Assembly: GCA_904395335.1 (NCBI GenBank)
Contig: CAJFNR010000036.1
Location: 1 to 53,713, forward strand
DNA length: 53,713 nt
From: Candidatus Avimonas narfae
GTDB taxonomy: Bacteria; Bacillota; Clostridia; Oscillospirales; Acutalibacteraceae
Direction of reading: 5' to 3'
The translations under genes and the position numbers were made by a program. The stretch's first letter is position 1. Each line of letters opens with the position of its first letter. Below the pieces are notes generated by a model. It was given only the letters and a program-made list of their open reading frames with translations. It did no database searches and had not been told where the DNA came from. This document shows, one piece after another, positions 6,274 through 14,719 of this stretch.

Positions 6274-7731
6274 ATGGCCAAATGCAGCTTTGCAAAGGTG
6301 GCAACACGGGAGATATACAACACGTATGGCGCACGGGGACCGATAGCGGAGTGGGAATACGGCACCGAACTATACGGGCGTTTTTTTTATCTGGAATCCG
6401 ACGGGGAGCAGGCGCTTATTGCAGCTTTTGATTTTTTGGGGACCTTTTCCAAGGACGCCAACCGGTGGCGGCGGGCTGTAGCGGAACGCACCGGTATCCC
6501 GGTGGATCATATCTGGTATCATGAGCTGCAGGTCCACGCGGCGCCTAAGGGACCGGAGATGACCGGAGCGGTCATCGACCGGCTGGTGGAGCGCTGCGTT
6601 CCCGTCATTCGGGAAATGATGACTCGCGCTCAGGAATTTACCTGCCAGGTGGCGGAGGCGGATTTCGGTACAGAATGCAACTTTAACCGGGAGCAGTATG
6701 TGGCGGGACTGGGCGGTGTTACTGTCTGGTCGGGTATGGACTTTGACGAGAAAGGGCGTCCTTATACGCAGAACGACAACATTATGCTGCTGCGCGGATA
6801 CCATCCCGCCCTACCGGTATTCGATAACCCCATATATTTCGACAACCCCGCTGATCCGAAGGCGTACCTGTTCCGCTTTTTCAATGAAAAAGGGGAAACC
6901 ATCGGTACCCTTTCCCGTTTTGCCGGGCACCCGGATGTGGCGGTGCTTTTTGAGCTCCGGGGAGTCAATGACCAGTACAAGTTCAACTTTGACTGGCCGG
7001 GTTATCTCAGCGAAAAGCTGGAGCGGGATCTGGGGGGAACCTCGATTTATCTCAACGGGCCCTGCGCCGATCTCACGGTGAAAAAGGGCTTTGACGGCAT
7101 GGATACCTATGAGGTGTGCGCTGCCGAGGCGCGCCGTATCGGCGAAGACTTTGCCGAACGGCTGGAGCGCCGCCTGGCCTCCCGGCCGCTGCCGCTCCGA
7201 AATACCTCCCGCTTCAAGGCGGATACCTTCCATCTGGAGATGCCCATGCGGGAAAATTTTCTCACCAGTCACGATTTTTCCCACTGGGAGCAGGATGTGG
7301 AGGAAGCGGAGCAGCGGCTGCAGCAGGCTATTGCCGACGGAGAGCCCGCCTATCGGGTCAAGCAGCTGATCGACGACCGCTTCCGCACGGCCAACGACCG
7401 GTCGCTACTGGAAGATGGTTTGGGTTTCAGCGACGAGATTCTCCGTAGCCGGCGCGTGCCGGTGACGGTGTCAGCCCTGCAGCTGGGCGACTATACCTTT
7501 GTCGGTGTACCTGGAGAAAGCCTGTGCGACATGTCCATTTGGCTGCGCTCGCAGTTCACTGGCGTGAAAACGATTCCGGTGGATCAGGTCAACGGCTATT
7601 ACGGGTATGTGGCAACGCCCCGTTCGCTGACCATGGGCGGGTATACCTATTGGTCCAGCTGGGTACGGCATGACGCCACCGATGTGCTCAAAAAGGATCT
7701 GACCCCTTTGCTGGAGCAGTTTATCGGCTGA
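6274..7731 (+). CDS. Neutral/alkaline ceramidase-fold protein of unknown substrate
   Basis: A 485-residue protein without a signal peptide. The order of motifs follows the neutral ceramidase N-terminal domain family: an opening AKVATREIYNTYG (like AGxAKxDITP), RTGIPVDHIWYHELQVHAAP where the family has a THTHSGP zinc site, RFAGHPDVAV (second His), NGPCADLT, GVPGESLCD (conserved Glu) and a late GYVATPRS...GGYTYW block (conserved Tyr). The first zinc motif is altered to HELQVHAAP, and the Ser of the DVSPN motif of true ceramidases is not evident, so lipid amidase activity is uncertain. A methyltransferase gene follows 206 bases later without a clear promoter and may be co-transcribed. The ATG at 6274 has a GAGGG site. 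Confidence 0.65.
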   Translation: MAKCSFAKVATREIYNTYGARGPIAEWEYGTELYGRFFYLESDGEQALIAAFDFLGTFSKDANRWRRAVAERTGIPVDHIWYHELQVHAAPKGPEMTGAVIDRLVERCVPVIREMMTRAQEFTCQVAEADFGTECNFNREQYVAGLGGVTVWSGMDFDEKGRPYTQNDNIMLLRGYHPALPVFDNPIYFDNPADPKAYLFRFFNEKGETIGTLSRFAGHPDVAVLFELRGVNDQYKFNFDWPGYLSEKLERDLGGTSIYLNGPCADLTVKKGFDGMDTYEVCAAEARRIGEDFAERLERRLASRPLPLRNTSRFKADTFHLEMPMRENFLTSHDFSHWEQDVEEAEQRLQQAIADGEPAYRVKQLIDDRFRTANDRSLLEDGLGFSDEILRSRRVPVTVSALQLGDYTFVGVPGESLCDMSIWLRSQFTGVKTIPVDQVNGYYGYVATPRSLTMGGYTYWSSWVRHDATDVLKKDLTPLLEQFIG

Positions 7732-7937
7732 TTGGGGTGCTTTACCGAACAGGGGATTGGAAACAGCAAGGCACACACGCGACGGAAACGATAAAGCCTG
7801 TATCCGCTGCCGGGTATGGGCTTTTCATCGAATGTCCGTGCGGGATAGAAAACACATTGCCCCTGCTTTGATGGCGGCCGGCGGTGTATACGGTCGGCCG
7901 CTTTCCACGGAAAGACCAACGGAAAGGGAGCACGAAA

Positions 7938-8678
7938 ATGCCGTTTTCATCCTTATATGAGGCAATTTTCCAGTTGATGGATCCGCCGGAAAAGGCATGG
8001 GTCGTGGATTTGGGATGCCGGAACGCAGGCGTTCTGTGCCGCAGTATGGAGCAATTCGGCAGCCGGATACAAAAGGCCGTTGGCGTGGATGCCAGGGATA
8101 CCGGATTCGGAGAGATTCCCTACGGCGAACCCATTGAGCTGCGCGTGATGGATTGTGCGCAGCCACTGGATTTTCCCGACAACGCCTTTGACCTGGTCTA
8201 TTCCAAGGACATGTTCGAATGCGTCACGGACAAGGAGGCGCTGGTGCAGGAGATCAGCCGGATTTTGAAACCGGGAGGAACCGTGCTCTGCGTCAACTGC
8301 GACTGGGACAGCGTGGTATACAACGGGCGGGACAAAGATTTGATCGCCAGAGCCGTCCATGCGTATGCGGTCACCAAACAAGGCTGGATGGAGGATCTGG
8401 ACAGTTGGATCGGCAGAAGAATGTTTGGTATTTTCAATCGCAGCGGCCTATTTGACAGCAGCGTTTCCGTCCATAATGTGGTGGAAACCGAGTATCGGGA
8501 AGGGACAGCGGGCTTCGATTTCAGCCGTCACATTGGCTGGCTGGCGGAGGAGCAAACCGGCGCCCTGACCATGGAAGAATACCGGACATTCTTGCGCGAT
8601 CTGGAAGAGACCTACCGCGACGGCACCTATCTGTTTTCCAAGCCGTACTATCTCTATAAAGGAACCAAAAAGGGATAA
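7938..8678 (+). CDS. Class I SAM-dependent methyltransferase
   Basis: A 246-residue Rossmann-type methyltransferase. Motif I is VDLGCRNAG (residues 23-31). An acidic residue follows in VGVDARD, then MDCAQPLDFPDNAFDLVYSKDMFE, and the post-motif RILKPGGTVLCVN is typical of UbiE/Methyltransf_11 proteins. The C-terminal half (about 130-246) is variable and probably selects the substrate, which cannot be read from sequence. The start is the ATG at 7938 after GGAAAGGGAG; an upstream frame extension lacks a ribosome site. A strong terminator follows. Confidence 0.85.
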   Translation: MPFSSLYEAIFQLMDPPEKAWVVDLGCRNAGVLCRSMEQFGSRIQKAVGVDARDTGFGEIPYGEPIELRVMDCAQPLDFPDNAFDLVYSKDMFECVTDKEALVQEISRILKPGGTVLCVNCDWDSVVYNGRDKDLIARAVHAYAVTKQGWMEDLDSWIGRRMFGIFNRSGLFDSSVSVHNVVETEYREGTAGFDFSRHIGWLAEEQTGALTMEEYRTFLRDLEETYRDGTYLFSKPYYLYKGTKKG

Positions 8679-8680
8679 GA

Positions 8681-8717
8681 AAAAGGTTCAGGACAGCGGG
8701 GTCCTGAACCTTTTTTA
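8681..8717. terminator. Bidirectional terminator between convergent genes
   Basis: AAGGTTCAGGAC (8683-8694) pairs perfectly with GTCCTGAACCTT (8701-8712). A-run on one side and T-run on the other let it serve the methyltransferase and the opposing DUF2726 gene. Confidence 0.92.
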
Positions 8718-8725
8718 TAGGGGGA

Positions 8726-9337
8726 TTAATGGGAATCGGGGGATTTTTTCCGAGAGGACAGCCGAAATCCTTTTTTCTCCACTGGCTCCTCATCGTAACA
8801 GGGGCCTAGTACTTGTGCAATCGCTTCCTCCAGTTCCTCCGGATCCCAGACGTGGAGAATGGGAAGGCCGATTTCCCGGTATACTCCATCCACAAAGGTG
8901 TCCCGGTCCTGCCGGGAGGCTGTTTCGTGCGAGCTGTCATCCACTTCGATCAGCAGCACCGGTTCCAGCACTTCCGGGTCAGCCAGCATGAAATCCACAT
9001 GCTTGGCCTGGATTTTGCTGAAATAGCGCCCGTAATCGTTTTTTTCCAGCCCGGAGCGCACTCCGACGAAATCGGCGACCCGCACCTTGGCCAGAAGATG
9101 CAGCTCATAACGCGCCGCAAGAGGCAGCAGCGCCTGATAGAACCGTTCCTCATTAGGCGTCAGCAGCGGGCGGGGCTCATAGGGATATTCGTTGGTATCC
9201 CGGTTGGCGGCAGCCCTTCGTCCCAGCAACAGCCATATGAAAAACAGAAGCAATATTCCCGCGGCGACGACCGCTACCACGGCTGTTGTTGCGGCGGACA
9301 GGGCCGCAGTGGAGGGGGACAGGAAAAAGGGGAGCAT
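8726..9337 (-). CDS. DUF2726 nuclease-like protein with membrane anchor
   Basis: A 203-residue protein: an N-terminal membrane helix (about 14-38), a short linker, then a DUF2726 domain (about 57-190). The domain opens with LLTPNEERFYQAL and contains KHVDFMLADPE (112-121), LLIEVDDSSHE (128-138) and RDTFVDGVYREIGLPILHV. The D115...E131-V-D133 arrangement resembles the PD-(D/E)XK or Vsr-like nuclease fold, and the same domain is found fused to DNA-handling proteins. The substrate and whether it cuts nucleic acid are unknown; the membrane anchor is unusual for a nuclease. The start at 9337 has a weak AAAGAGG site, and a promoter is predicted at 9383. Confidence 0.8.
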   Translation of the reverse strand: MLPFFLSPSTAALSAATTAVVAVVAAGILLLFFIWLLLGRRAAANRDTNEYPYEPRPLLTPNEERFYQALLPLAARYELHLLAKVRVADFVGVRSGLEKNDYGRYFSKIQAKHVDFMLADPEVLEPVLLIEVDDSSHETASRQDRDTFVDGVYREIGLPILHVWDPEELEEAIAQVLGPCYDEEPVEKKGFRLSSRKKSPDSH

Positions 9338-9382
9338 CGGCGTGTACCTCTTTCTACCATGATGAGTGGTGATTTTGAAGGT

Positions 9383-9391
9383 ATTATAGCA
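9383..9391 (-). promoter_or_regulatory. Extended -10 promoter of the DUF2726 gene
   Basis: Read on the minus strand: TGC followed by a perfect TATAAT. The -35 position is poor, as is common for extended -10 promoters. Confidence 0.6.
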
Positions 9392-9802
9392 GAGATTTCT
9401 TAAGAAAACATTGAAAACACCAATGGAATTTTTATAATGAAGATTGGGAGAAGTGCGGTGGGTGTTTCCAGGAACCCTTATGGAAAAAGCTATGTTAGCC
9501 GGCGTTTCGTATGGATTTTGTCCGGGTGTCCAACCCTATTGGAGGAGGTTGTAACATCAAGAACCTGTGGAAGCCCCGATAGAGTGCTTTCAAGGCTGTG
9601 AGGATCAAAGAAACGATAACCCGCGGCCTGACTGGCGGACAGGAGCGGCGACTGATGAAGTGGCAAGGAATCGGCAGAGTTTTAATCTATTCAGTGACAT
9701 GCCTTGACGGCTTACCTGTTTGTTCTCGTAAAAGAGTTAAAATTTGTTAATGCTTCCCACCAATCGTTAAAAATTCGAAATTCTTTTGTTACCGAATTGT
9801 TG

Positions 9803-9830
9803 TTGCTCCTGTCGTTGGAACCGCTATACT
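9803..9830 (+). promoter_or_regulatory. Promoter of the lipoprotein gene
   Basis: TTGCTC (9803-9808), a 16-base spacer and TATACT (9825-9830), 37 bases before the start codon. Confidence 0.65.
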
Positions 9831-9867
9831 AAAAAGTAAAAGATGCTAAAAACGAGGAGGAATTCCT

Positions 9868-11091
9868 ATGCTGAAAAAGCGGCCGGTTTTGGCTGGCGCC
9901 GTGGCATTGGCTATGGGTCTGACGTTTTTGTCCGGATGCGGGGGAGACACTGTCCCCACCGGAGACAATGGGGATACCTCCGGCAGCACAGGCAGTACCA
10001 CGACAATGGCGAACGCAGTCTCCGAGATCCCCGGTGTGGCGAAAACTTACCAATTGGCTGCAAAGGTGAATGGCACCGCAGTCAAAACGATGGTTCTTCA
10101 GGAGCCGTCGTTTGACGAACAGAGCGGCGGTAGCTTGGGATTGTCCGGCCCCTTTTTTCTGACCGGAAGCGGGACAATCCCGGAGGGGCTGAGCAGCACC
10201 ATTTGTCAGGCCTTTCAAGGCGGAAACGAGAAAGAGATACTGTCTTCTATGATGGACGATACCGAGATCACCCGGGAGGAATTTTTCCGGAGGGTGGGAG
10301 ATACCTGGCTGGAGGAGGCGGGATGGTCCGCCCAAGATAGCGTCCCCCAGCTGCTGGCTGTTTGTGTGGATGGTGACAACGACGGTGTCGAGGATATTGC
10401 GTGCGAGATATTCTCCGAGGGTTCGGCAGGATTTTCCTCTTTCCATTTTTTTAAGGGGATGGGGGAGGGAACATATTCCCACACTCACGTTTTCGATTCC
10501 ATTCTGGAGGAATTTGGCTTTCTGAGCTATGAAGAGAAGCATTATCTTTGCCGTACCAATTTTGATTACGATACAAAACTGATAGATGGTGTCGACATCT
10601 TTCTGTATACGGACGGCGTATTGGCCGATGCCATCGGAATTCGGAATCAAATTGTGGAATATCAAAAAGAGACGGTTTGGCTGGAGGATCAAACGCCGGC
10701 CCCGCAGCTGGAGGACCTTATGGGAGGCATCCGTTTTGACCAGCTCCCTGCGGAGCTTAGCAGGCAGGAATGGAAACCTATAGGGACAGCGGAGAGAAGA
10801 ATGGGAGAAGAGCAGATATTCTGTGCCGATTTGGATGCGGACGGAAGGGAGGAGCAGTATTCCAAAGAAATGCAATATTCTTCCAATCTGCGGACAGTCA
10901 TGGCAGGGGTAGTTCTGTCTCAAGACGGCAGTATCTCCGTACTGGATTCCATCCGTCAGACCATTGAGGAATCCGCCGGAGGGGATCCGGGAATCTTTTA
11001 TACCTTCTGGGCGGACAAGAACGGGGAGGATACCGTGATTTTTTGTTACTATGCCCGTGGATTTGATTATACACTGTACCTGCTGTTATAG
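9868..11091 (+). CDS. Lipoprotein of unknown function
   Basis: A 407-residue protein with a lipoprotein signal: basic start MLKKRP, hydrophobic run, lipobox LSGC with the modified Cys at residue 24. A Gly/Ser/Thr spacer follows, so the domain sits outside the membrane. The body contains calcium-loop-like acidic stretches (VDGDNDGVED and ADLDADGREEQ) in which Asp/Asn/Gly spacing resembles EF-hand-like or FG-GAP-like loops, which may bind Ca2+. I recognise no enzyme motif. GGAGGAATT precedes the ATG at 9868. It is monocistronic, with its own promoter and a strong terminator. Confidence 0.8.
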   Translation: MLKKRPVLAGAVALAMGLTFLSGCGGDTVPTGDNGDTSGSTGSTTTMANAVSEIPGVAKTYQLAAKVNGTAVKTMVLQEPSFDEQSGGSLGLSGPFFLTGSGTIPEGLSSTICQAFQGGNEKEILSSMMDDTEITREEFFRRVGDTWLEEAGWSAQDSVPQLLAVCVDGDNDGVEDIACEIFSEGSAGFSSFHFFKGMGEGTYSHTHVFDSILEEFGFLSYEEKHYLCRTNFDYDTKLIDGVDIFLYTDGVLADAIGIRNQIVEYQKETVWLEDQTPAPQLEDLMGGIRFDQLPAELSRQEWKPIGTAERRMGEEQIFCADLDADGREEQYSKEMQYSSNLRTVMAGVVLSQDGSISVLDSIRQTIEESAGGDPGIFYTFWADKNGEDTVIFCYYARGFDYTLYLLL

Positions 11092-11111
11092 CAGGAGCAG
11101 TCGGCATGAAA

Positions 11112-11145
11112 AAGGGGAGGGGCCCAGCGGCCCCTCCCCTTCTCT
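11112..11145. terminator. Bidirectional terminator between lipoprotein gene and der
   Basis: AAGGGGAGGGGCC (11112-11124), loop CAGC, then the exact complement (11129-11141), with pyrimidine-rich sequence after it. It separates two convergent genes. Confidence 0.9.
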
Positions 11146-11153
11146 TCTAAGAG

Positions 11154-12482
11154 CTATTTCTTTTTTTCGCCTTTTTCACGGACGATGAAGCGCACCGGCG
11201 TGCCCTCCAAACCGAAGACGGCACGTATCTGATTTTCCAGATACCGCTGATAGGAAAAGTGAAAGAGATCCGCCCGGTTGACAAAGCAGACAAACGTGGG
11301 AGGCTTGGTGGAGGCCTGGGTCATATAGTAGATTTTCAGCCGGCGTCCCTTGTCTGTGGGGGGCTGTACCCGGGCGGTAGCAGTGGCCAGCACGTCGTTG
11401 AGCATGCCGGTGGAGATACGCATGGCATTCTGCCCGGCCACAAACCGGATCAGCTCGAACAGCCGGTCCACCCGCTGGCCGGTTTTGGCTGACAGGAACA
11501 CAAAGGGGGCATAGGGCATGAAAGAAAAGTCGTTCATCAGCTTTTTACGCATCTGATCCATGGTTTTGCCATCTTTTTCCACCGCGTCCCACTTGTTGAC
11601 GGCGATGATGCAGCCCTTACCCCGATCGTGCGCCAGGCCCGCCACCTTACTGTCCTGCTCAGTGAAGCCTTCCACGCCGTCGATCATGATGACGCACACA
11701 TCCGCCCGTTCCACCGCCATCTGTGCCCGCAGGACACTGTATTTTTCGATGGAATCCTCCACCTTGCTTTTCCGGCGTAGGCCGGCGGTGTCGATGAAGA
11801 GGAAATCCCCCTGAGCGTTGTGAATCTCTGTGTCGGTGGTGTCCCGGGTGGTGCCCGCCTGGTCGGAAACGATCACCCGTTCCTCTCCGGCGATGCGGTT
11901 GATCAGAGAGGACTTGCCCGCGTTGGGTTTGCCGATGACGGCGACCCGAATGCAGGAATCCTCCTCTTCTTCCTCCCCGGCGGGCGGAAGCTGTTCCAGG
12001 ACGGCATCCAGCAGGTCGCCGGTGCCGTGGCCGTGGACGGAGGAAATGGGATAGGGGTCCCCCAGCCCCAGATTGTAGAATTCATAGAATTCCGCGGGCA
12101 GATCGCCCAAGGAATCGCATTTGTTGACGCACAGGAGCACGGGTTTGCCGCTGCGCTGCAGCATGGCCGCCACATCCCGGTCATTGGCGGTGACGCCGGC
12201 CTGCAGATCCGTAATCAACAGGATGACATCCGCCTGTTCGATGGCTAGCTCTGCCTGACGGCGCATTTGCTGAAGGATCACGTCGTCGGAGTAGGGCTCG
12301 ATACCGCCCGTATCCGCCAGCAAAAAGGTGCGGCCCCGCCACTCGCAGGGAGCGAAAATGCGGTCGCGGGTGACACCGGGGGTGTCCTGTACGATGGACA
12401 ACCGGCAGCCAATGAGCTTGTTGAAGAGGGTAGATTTGCCCACATTGGGGCGGCCGACCACGGCCACAATGGGCTTGGACAT
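11154..12482 (-). CDS. der: Ribosome biogenesis GTPase Der
   Basis: Double-GTPase needed for maturation of the 50S ribosomal subunit. The 442 residues show two complete G domains. The first has GRPNVGKS (near residue 10), DTPGVTRD, DTGG and NKCD. The second has GKPNAGKSS, DQAGTTRDTTD, DTAGLRRKSKVED and NKWD. A C-terminal KH-like domain ends in a Lys-rich tail. It begins 21 bases after the stop of the DUF512 gene, so the two are probably co-transcribed, an arrangement often seen in Clostridia. Confidence 0.97.
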   Translation of the reverse strand: MSKPIVAVVGRPNVGKSTLFNKLIGCRLSIVQDTPGVTRDRIFAPCEWRGRTFLLADTGGIEPYSDDVILQQMRRQAELAIEQADVILLITDLQAGVTANDRDVAAMLQRSGKPVLLCVNKCDSLGDLPAEFYEFYNLGLGDPYPISSVHGHGTGDLLDAVLEQLPPAGEEEEEDSCIRVAVIGKPNAGKSSLINRIAGEERVIVSDQAGTTRDTTDTEIHNAQGDFLFIDTAGLRRKSKVEDSIEKYSVLRAQMAVERADVCVIMIDGVEGFTEQDSKVAGLAHDRGKGCIIAVNKWDAVEKDGKTMDQMRKKLMNDFSFMPYAPFVFLSAKTGQRVDRLFELIRFVAGQNAMRISTGMLNDVLATATARVQPPTDKGRRLKIYYMTQASTKPPTFVCFVNRADLFHFSYQRYLENQIRAVFGLEGTPVRFIVREKGEKKK

Positions 12483-12503
12483 AAGGGGATCGCCTCCTTT
12501 TCG

Positions 12504-13805
12504 TTACAGCAACAGTGCCTGGAGCAGCTCCCAGCCGTCGGTGGCAGGGACGGTTTTCAGAGGAATTCCCAGCGCCTGCTCTACCTGTTCCGGCGTCACA
12601 TCATCCAGGAAGCGGTCCTGCTCGTGGCGCAGCATGACGTCGGGGATCAGCAGGTAATCGGCGGAGCAGCCCCGCAGCTGGTCGATGAGATCACCGCCGG
12701 TGATTAGGCCGGCTACGTCGATGGTTTCCCCAAAGAAGCGGTTGCGGATGGGGGCCACCTGAACACGCAGCTCTGGCCATTTTTTTTGCGCCTGGGCGGT
12801 CAGATCCAGCAACAGGGGAGCCGCGGCGGTGCCGGTGGCCAGCACCAGGCGGCTGCCGTCGGGAGTCTCTTCCGTTTCGGCCAGGGCCTGCTCAAACTCG
12901 GAGCGCAGAAGGGAGCAGAGGCCTACCCCGTTTTCCAACTGGGAAAATTCGCCGTAGAACTCTGCCCCGGGGAGCGGGCGTCCTGCCTTGATATAAAATT
13001 CGTCGGCGGGATAGACCAACCGGCAGCCGGTGGCTTTCAGCAGCCGATCGCCGGTTTCCTCCGCCAAGTCGATAACTGCCGCCGCCTCTTCGGGGGTGAA
13101 CATGCGCAGGGGGGACAACCCTTCCCGGAAACGGGTGAGGCCCACCGGTACACAAGCTATGCTTTCCATAGAGGGCATAAGTGTTTCCAGGTCTCTTAGG
13201 CTGCGCCGCAGCTCCTCGCCGTCGTTGAGCCCGGGGCAGAGCACCAGCTGGCATTCCATCCGGATGCCGGCATCGGCAAAACGGCGCAGGATTTCCATGC
13301 AGTTCCCCGCGAAGCGGTTGCCCATCATGCGGCAGCGCAGCTCCGGGTTGGTGGTGTGGACCGAGATGTGGATGGGGCTGATATGCATCTCGATGATGCG
13401 GGAGATTTCCCGTTCACTGAGGTTGGTCAGGGTGATGTAGTTGCCGAACAGAAAGGACAGCCGGCTGTCGTCGTCCTTGAAATACAGCGACTGCCGCATG
13501 CCAGGGGGAAGCTGATCGATGAAGCAGAAGACGCATTTGTTGCGGCAGGAGTGCTGCTTGTCCATCAGATAGGTTTCAAACTGCAGTCCGATGTCGTCGT
13601 AGGGGTCCTTTTTGCGCAAATGGACTGTGCGGGGGCCACAGGGGCCCTCCAGCTCCAGCAGGAGCTTCTGTTCCGTCAGATAAAAGCGGTAGTCCAGCAC
13701 ATCCGCAATGGGGTGGCCGTTGATGGAGAGCAGTGTTTCCCCCGCCTGAATGCCGTGGCGCCGGGCCAGGCTTCCGTCCTCTACTCCGGAGATGGTTACC
13801 GGCAT
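12504..13805 (-). CDS. PDZ/radical-SAM DUF512 family protein
   Basis: A 433-residue protein with an N-terminal PDZ-like region (about 1-60, with LARRHGIQAGETLLSINGH) and a radical-SAM-type cluster motif CxxxCxxC (Cys87, Cys91, Cys94, in CRNKCVFCFIDQLP). The DUF512 C-terminal domain begins around residue 200. The family is widespread in Firmicutes next to der, and its reaction is not established. I place the start at 13805, because AAGGGAGGG lies 8 bases before that ATG; an in-frame ATG 30 bases earlier has no such site. Confidence 0.9.
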   Translation of the reverse strand: MPVTISGVEDGSLARRHGIQAGETLLSINGHPIADVLDYRFYLTEQKLLLELEGPCGPRTVHLRKKDPYDDIGLQFETYLMDKQHSCRNKCVFCFIDQLPPGMRQSLYFKDDDSRLSFLFGNYITLTNLSEREISRIIEMHISPIHISVHTTNPELRCRMMGNRFAGNCMEILRRFADAGIRMECQLVLCPGLNDGEELRRSLRDLETLMPSMESIACVPVGLTRFREGLSPLRMFTPEEAAAVIDLAEETGDRLLKATGCRLVYPADEFYIKAGRPLPGAEFYGEFSQLENGVGLCSLLRSEFEQALAETEETPDGSRLVLATGTAAAPLLLDLTAQAQKKWPELRVQVAPIRNRFFGETIDVAGLITGGDLIDQLRGCSADYLLIPDVMLRHEQDRFLDDVTPEQVEQALGIPLKTVPATDGWELLQALLL

Positions 13806-13843
13806 GCATTTTCCCTCCCTTGCGACAGATTTCATGTCCGCAG

Positions 13844-13874
13844 AGAAAAATAGAGAAGGATCGCTCCCTCTCTA
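13844..13874 (-). terminator. Terminator after rpmF
   Basis: On the minus strand TAGAGAGGGA, loop GCGA, TCCTTCTCTA, then TTTTT. It lies between rpmF and the DUF512 gene, so some read-through would be needed unless the latter has its own promoter, which I could not find. Confidence 0.8.
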
Positions 13875-13906
13875 CTTCCGTACGATGGATGCCTGAAACA
13901 AACCAC

Positions 13907-14089
13907 TTAGGCTTCCTTCTTGATGATCTGTCTGCCGTTGTAATAGCCGCAATTGCCGCAAAGACGGTGCGCGCGCTTGTATTCGCCGCACTGCGGGCAC
14001 TTTACGAGCGCCGGAGCGTCCATCTTCCATACGTTGGAACGCCGCTTATCGCGTCTGGCCTTCGAATGCTTTCTCTTCGGTACCGCCAT
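13907..14089 (-). CDS. rpmF: 50S ribosomal protein L32
   Basis: A 60-residue protein beginning MAVPKRKHSKARRDKRR, the L32 signature. It has a zinc ribbon of four cysteines (31, 34, 44, 47, in CPQC and CGNC), so it is the zinc-containing form. It lies 30 bases behind yceD, the usual pairing, and shares the consensus promoter at 14662. A terminator follows. Confidence 0.98.
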   Translation of the reverse strand: MAVPKRKHSKARRDKRRSNVWKMDAPALVKCPQCGEYKRAHRLCGNCGYYNGRQIIKKEA

Positions 14090-14119
14090 GTCAGCACCTC
14101 CTTATCCCAGTGGTAAATG

Positions 14120-14626
14120 TCAATCAAGCAGCTGTTTGAGAGCCGCAAGCCGTGCGTCCACCGGATCCTCCGGTTCCGCAGATCGGCAGCCGCACAGCCC
14201 CTCGTTGAGATCCTTGCCGCAGTGGGGACACAGTCCCCGGCAGTCCTCCCGGCACAGTATTTTGGAGGGGAGGCTGAGGATAACGTCCGCCTCGGTCAGT
14301 TCGTCCAGAGACAGCTGGTAATTCTCCACCAGAAGAAATTCGTCGTTGTCCTCATGATTCAGGGAGGTGACCAAGATATGCTCCATAGGGGCTTCCATTT
14401 CCCGGCTGAGAGGAGCCGCGCAGCGGGCACAGGCACCTTCATACCGGAAAAAAGCCGTGGCCCGCAGGGTCACCATTCCGGAAAACGCCCGGGCCTCGCC
14501 GGCCACACGGACCGGATGGGGAAAGGGGTGGATGCCGTCCCACTCCAGCGAGGAAAGATCCACTTCCACCTCAATGGGCAGTGTTTCCGTTTCCCCCAGG
14601 AACAGGGGTTTGAGTTGAAGAAGCAT
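14120..14626 (-). CDS. yceD: YceD/DUF177 protein, 23S rRNA accumulation factor
   Basis: A 168-residue protein of the DUF177 family, linked to accumulation of large-subunit rRNA and nearly always placed before rpmF. Seen here are the central ACARCAAPL motif and a C-terminal Cys-rich segment (CREDCRGLCPHCGKDLN then CGC) typical of the Gram-positive branch and likely to bind zinc. I chose the ATG at 14626, with GAGGTGG 6-7 bases upstream, over an in-frame TTG 24 bases earlier. Confidence 0.92.
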   Translation of the reverse strand: MLLQLKPLFLGETETLPIEVEVDLSSLEWDGIHPFPHPVRVAGEARAFSGMVTLRATAFFRYEGACARCAAPLSREMEAPMEHILVTSLNHEDNDEFLLVENYQLSLDELTEADVILSLPSKILCREDCRGLCPHCGKDLNEGLCGCRSAEPEDPVDARLAALKQLLD

Positions 14627-14661
14627 AAGCCACCTCGACACGGTGTGCAAGTCTGCAAAAC

Positions 14662-14690
14662 ATTATATCGTCGTCCCGCCGTTTTGTCAA
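14662..14690 (-). promoter_or_regulatory. Consensus promoter of yceD-rpmF
   Basis: On the minus strand TTGACA, 17 bases, TATAAT: a perfect match to the vegetative sigma-factor consensus, as expected for a ribosomal gene. Confidence 0.92.
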
Positions 14691-14719
14691 CCTTTTTCGG
14701 GAGAAAGCTGCGGGAAACG

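Larger units (their letters stand above)
9338..9867. other. Divergent intergenic region
   Basis: About 530 bases between the divergent DUF2726 and lipoprotein genes. It holds a promoter on each edge (9383-9391 minus, 9803-9830 plus). The middle (about 9430-9780) has a GGAGGAGGTTG block and GC-rich words but no frame longer than about 30 codons with a ribosome site and no stable RNA fold that I recognise. It may be a decayed gene. Confidence 0.5.

Noticed and set aside
9430-9780. Suspected small RNA or decayed gene between DUF2726 and lipoprotein genes
   Set aside because: A GGAGGAGG block and GC-rich words exist, but no frame, tRNA-like arms or known RNA fold could be found.
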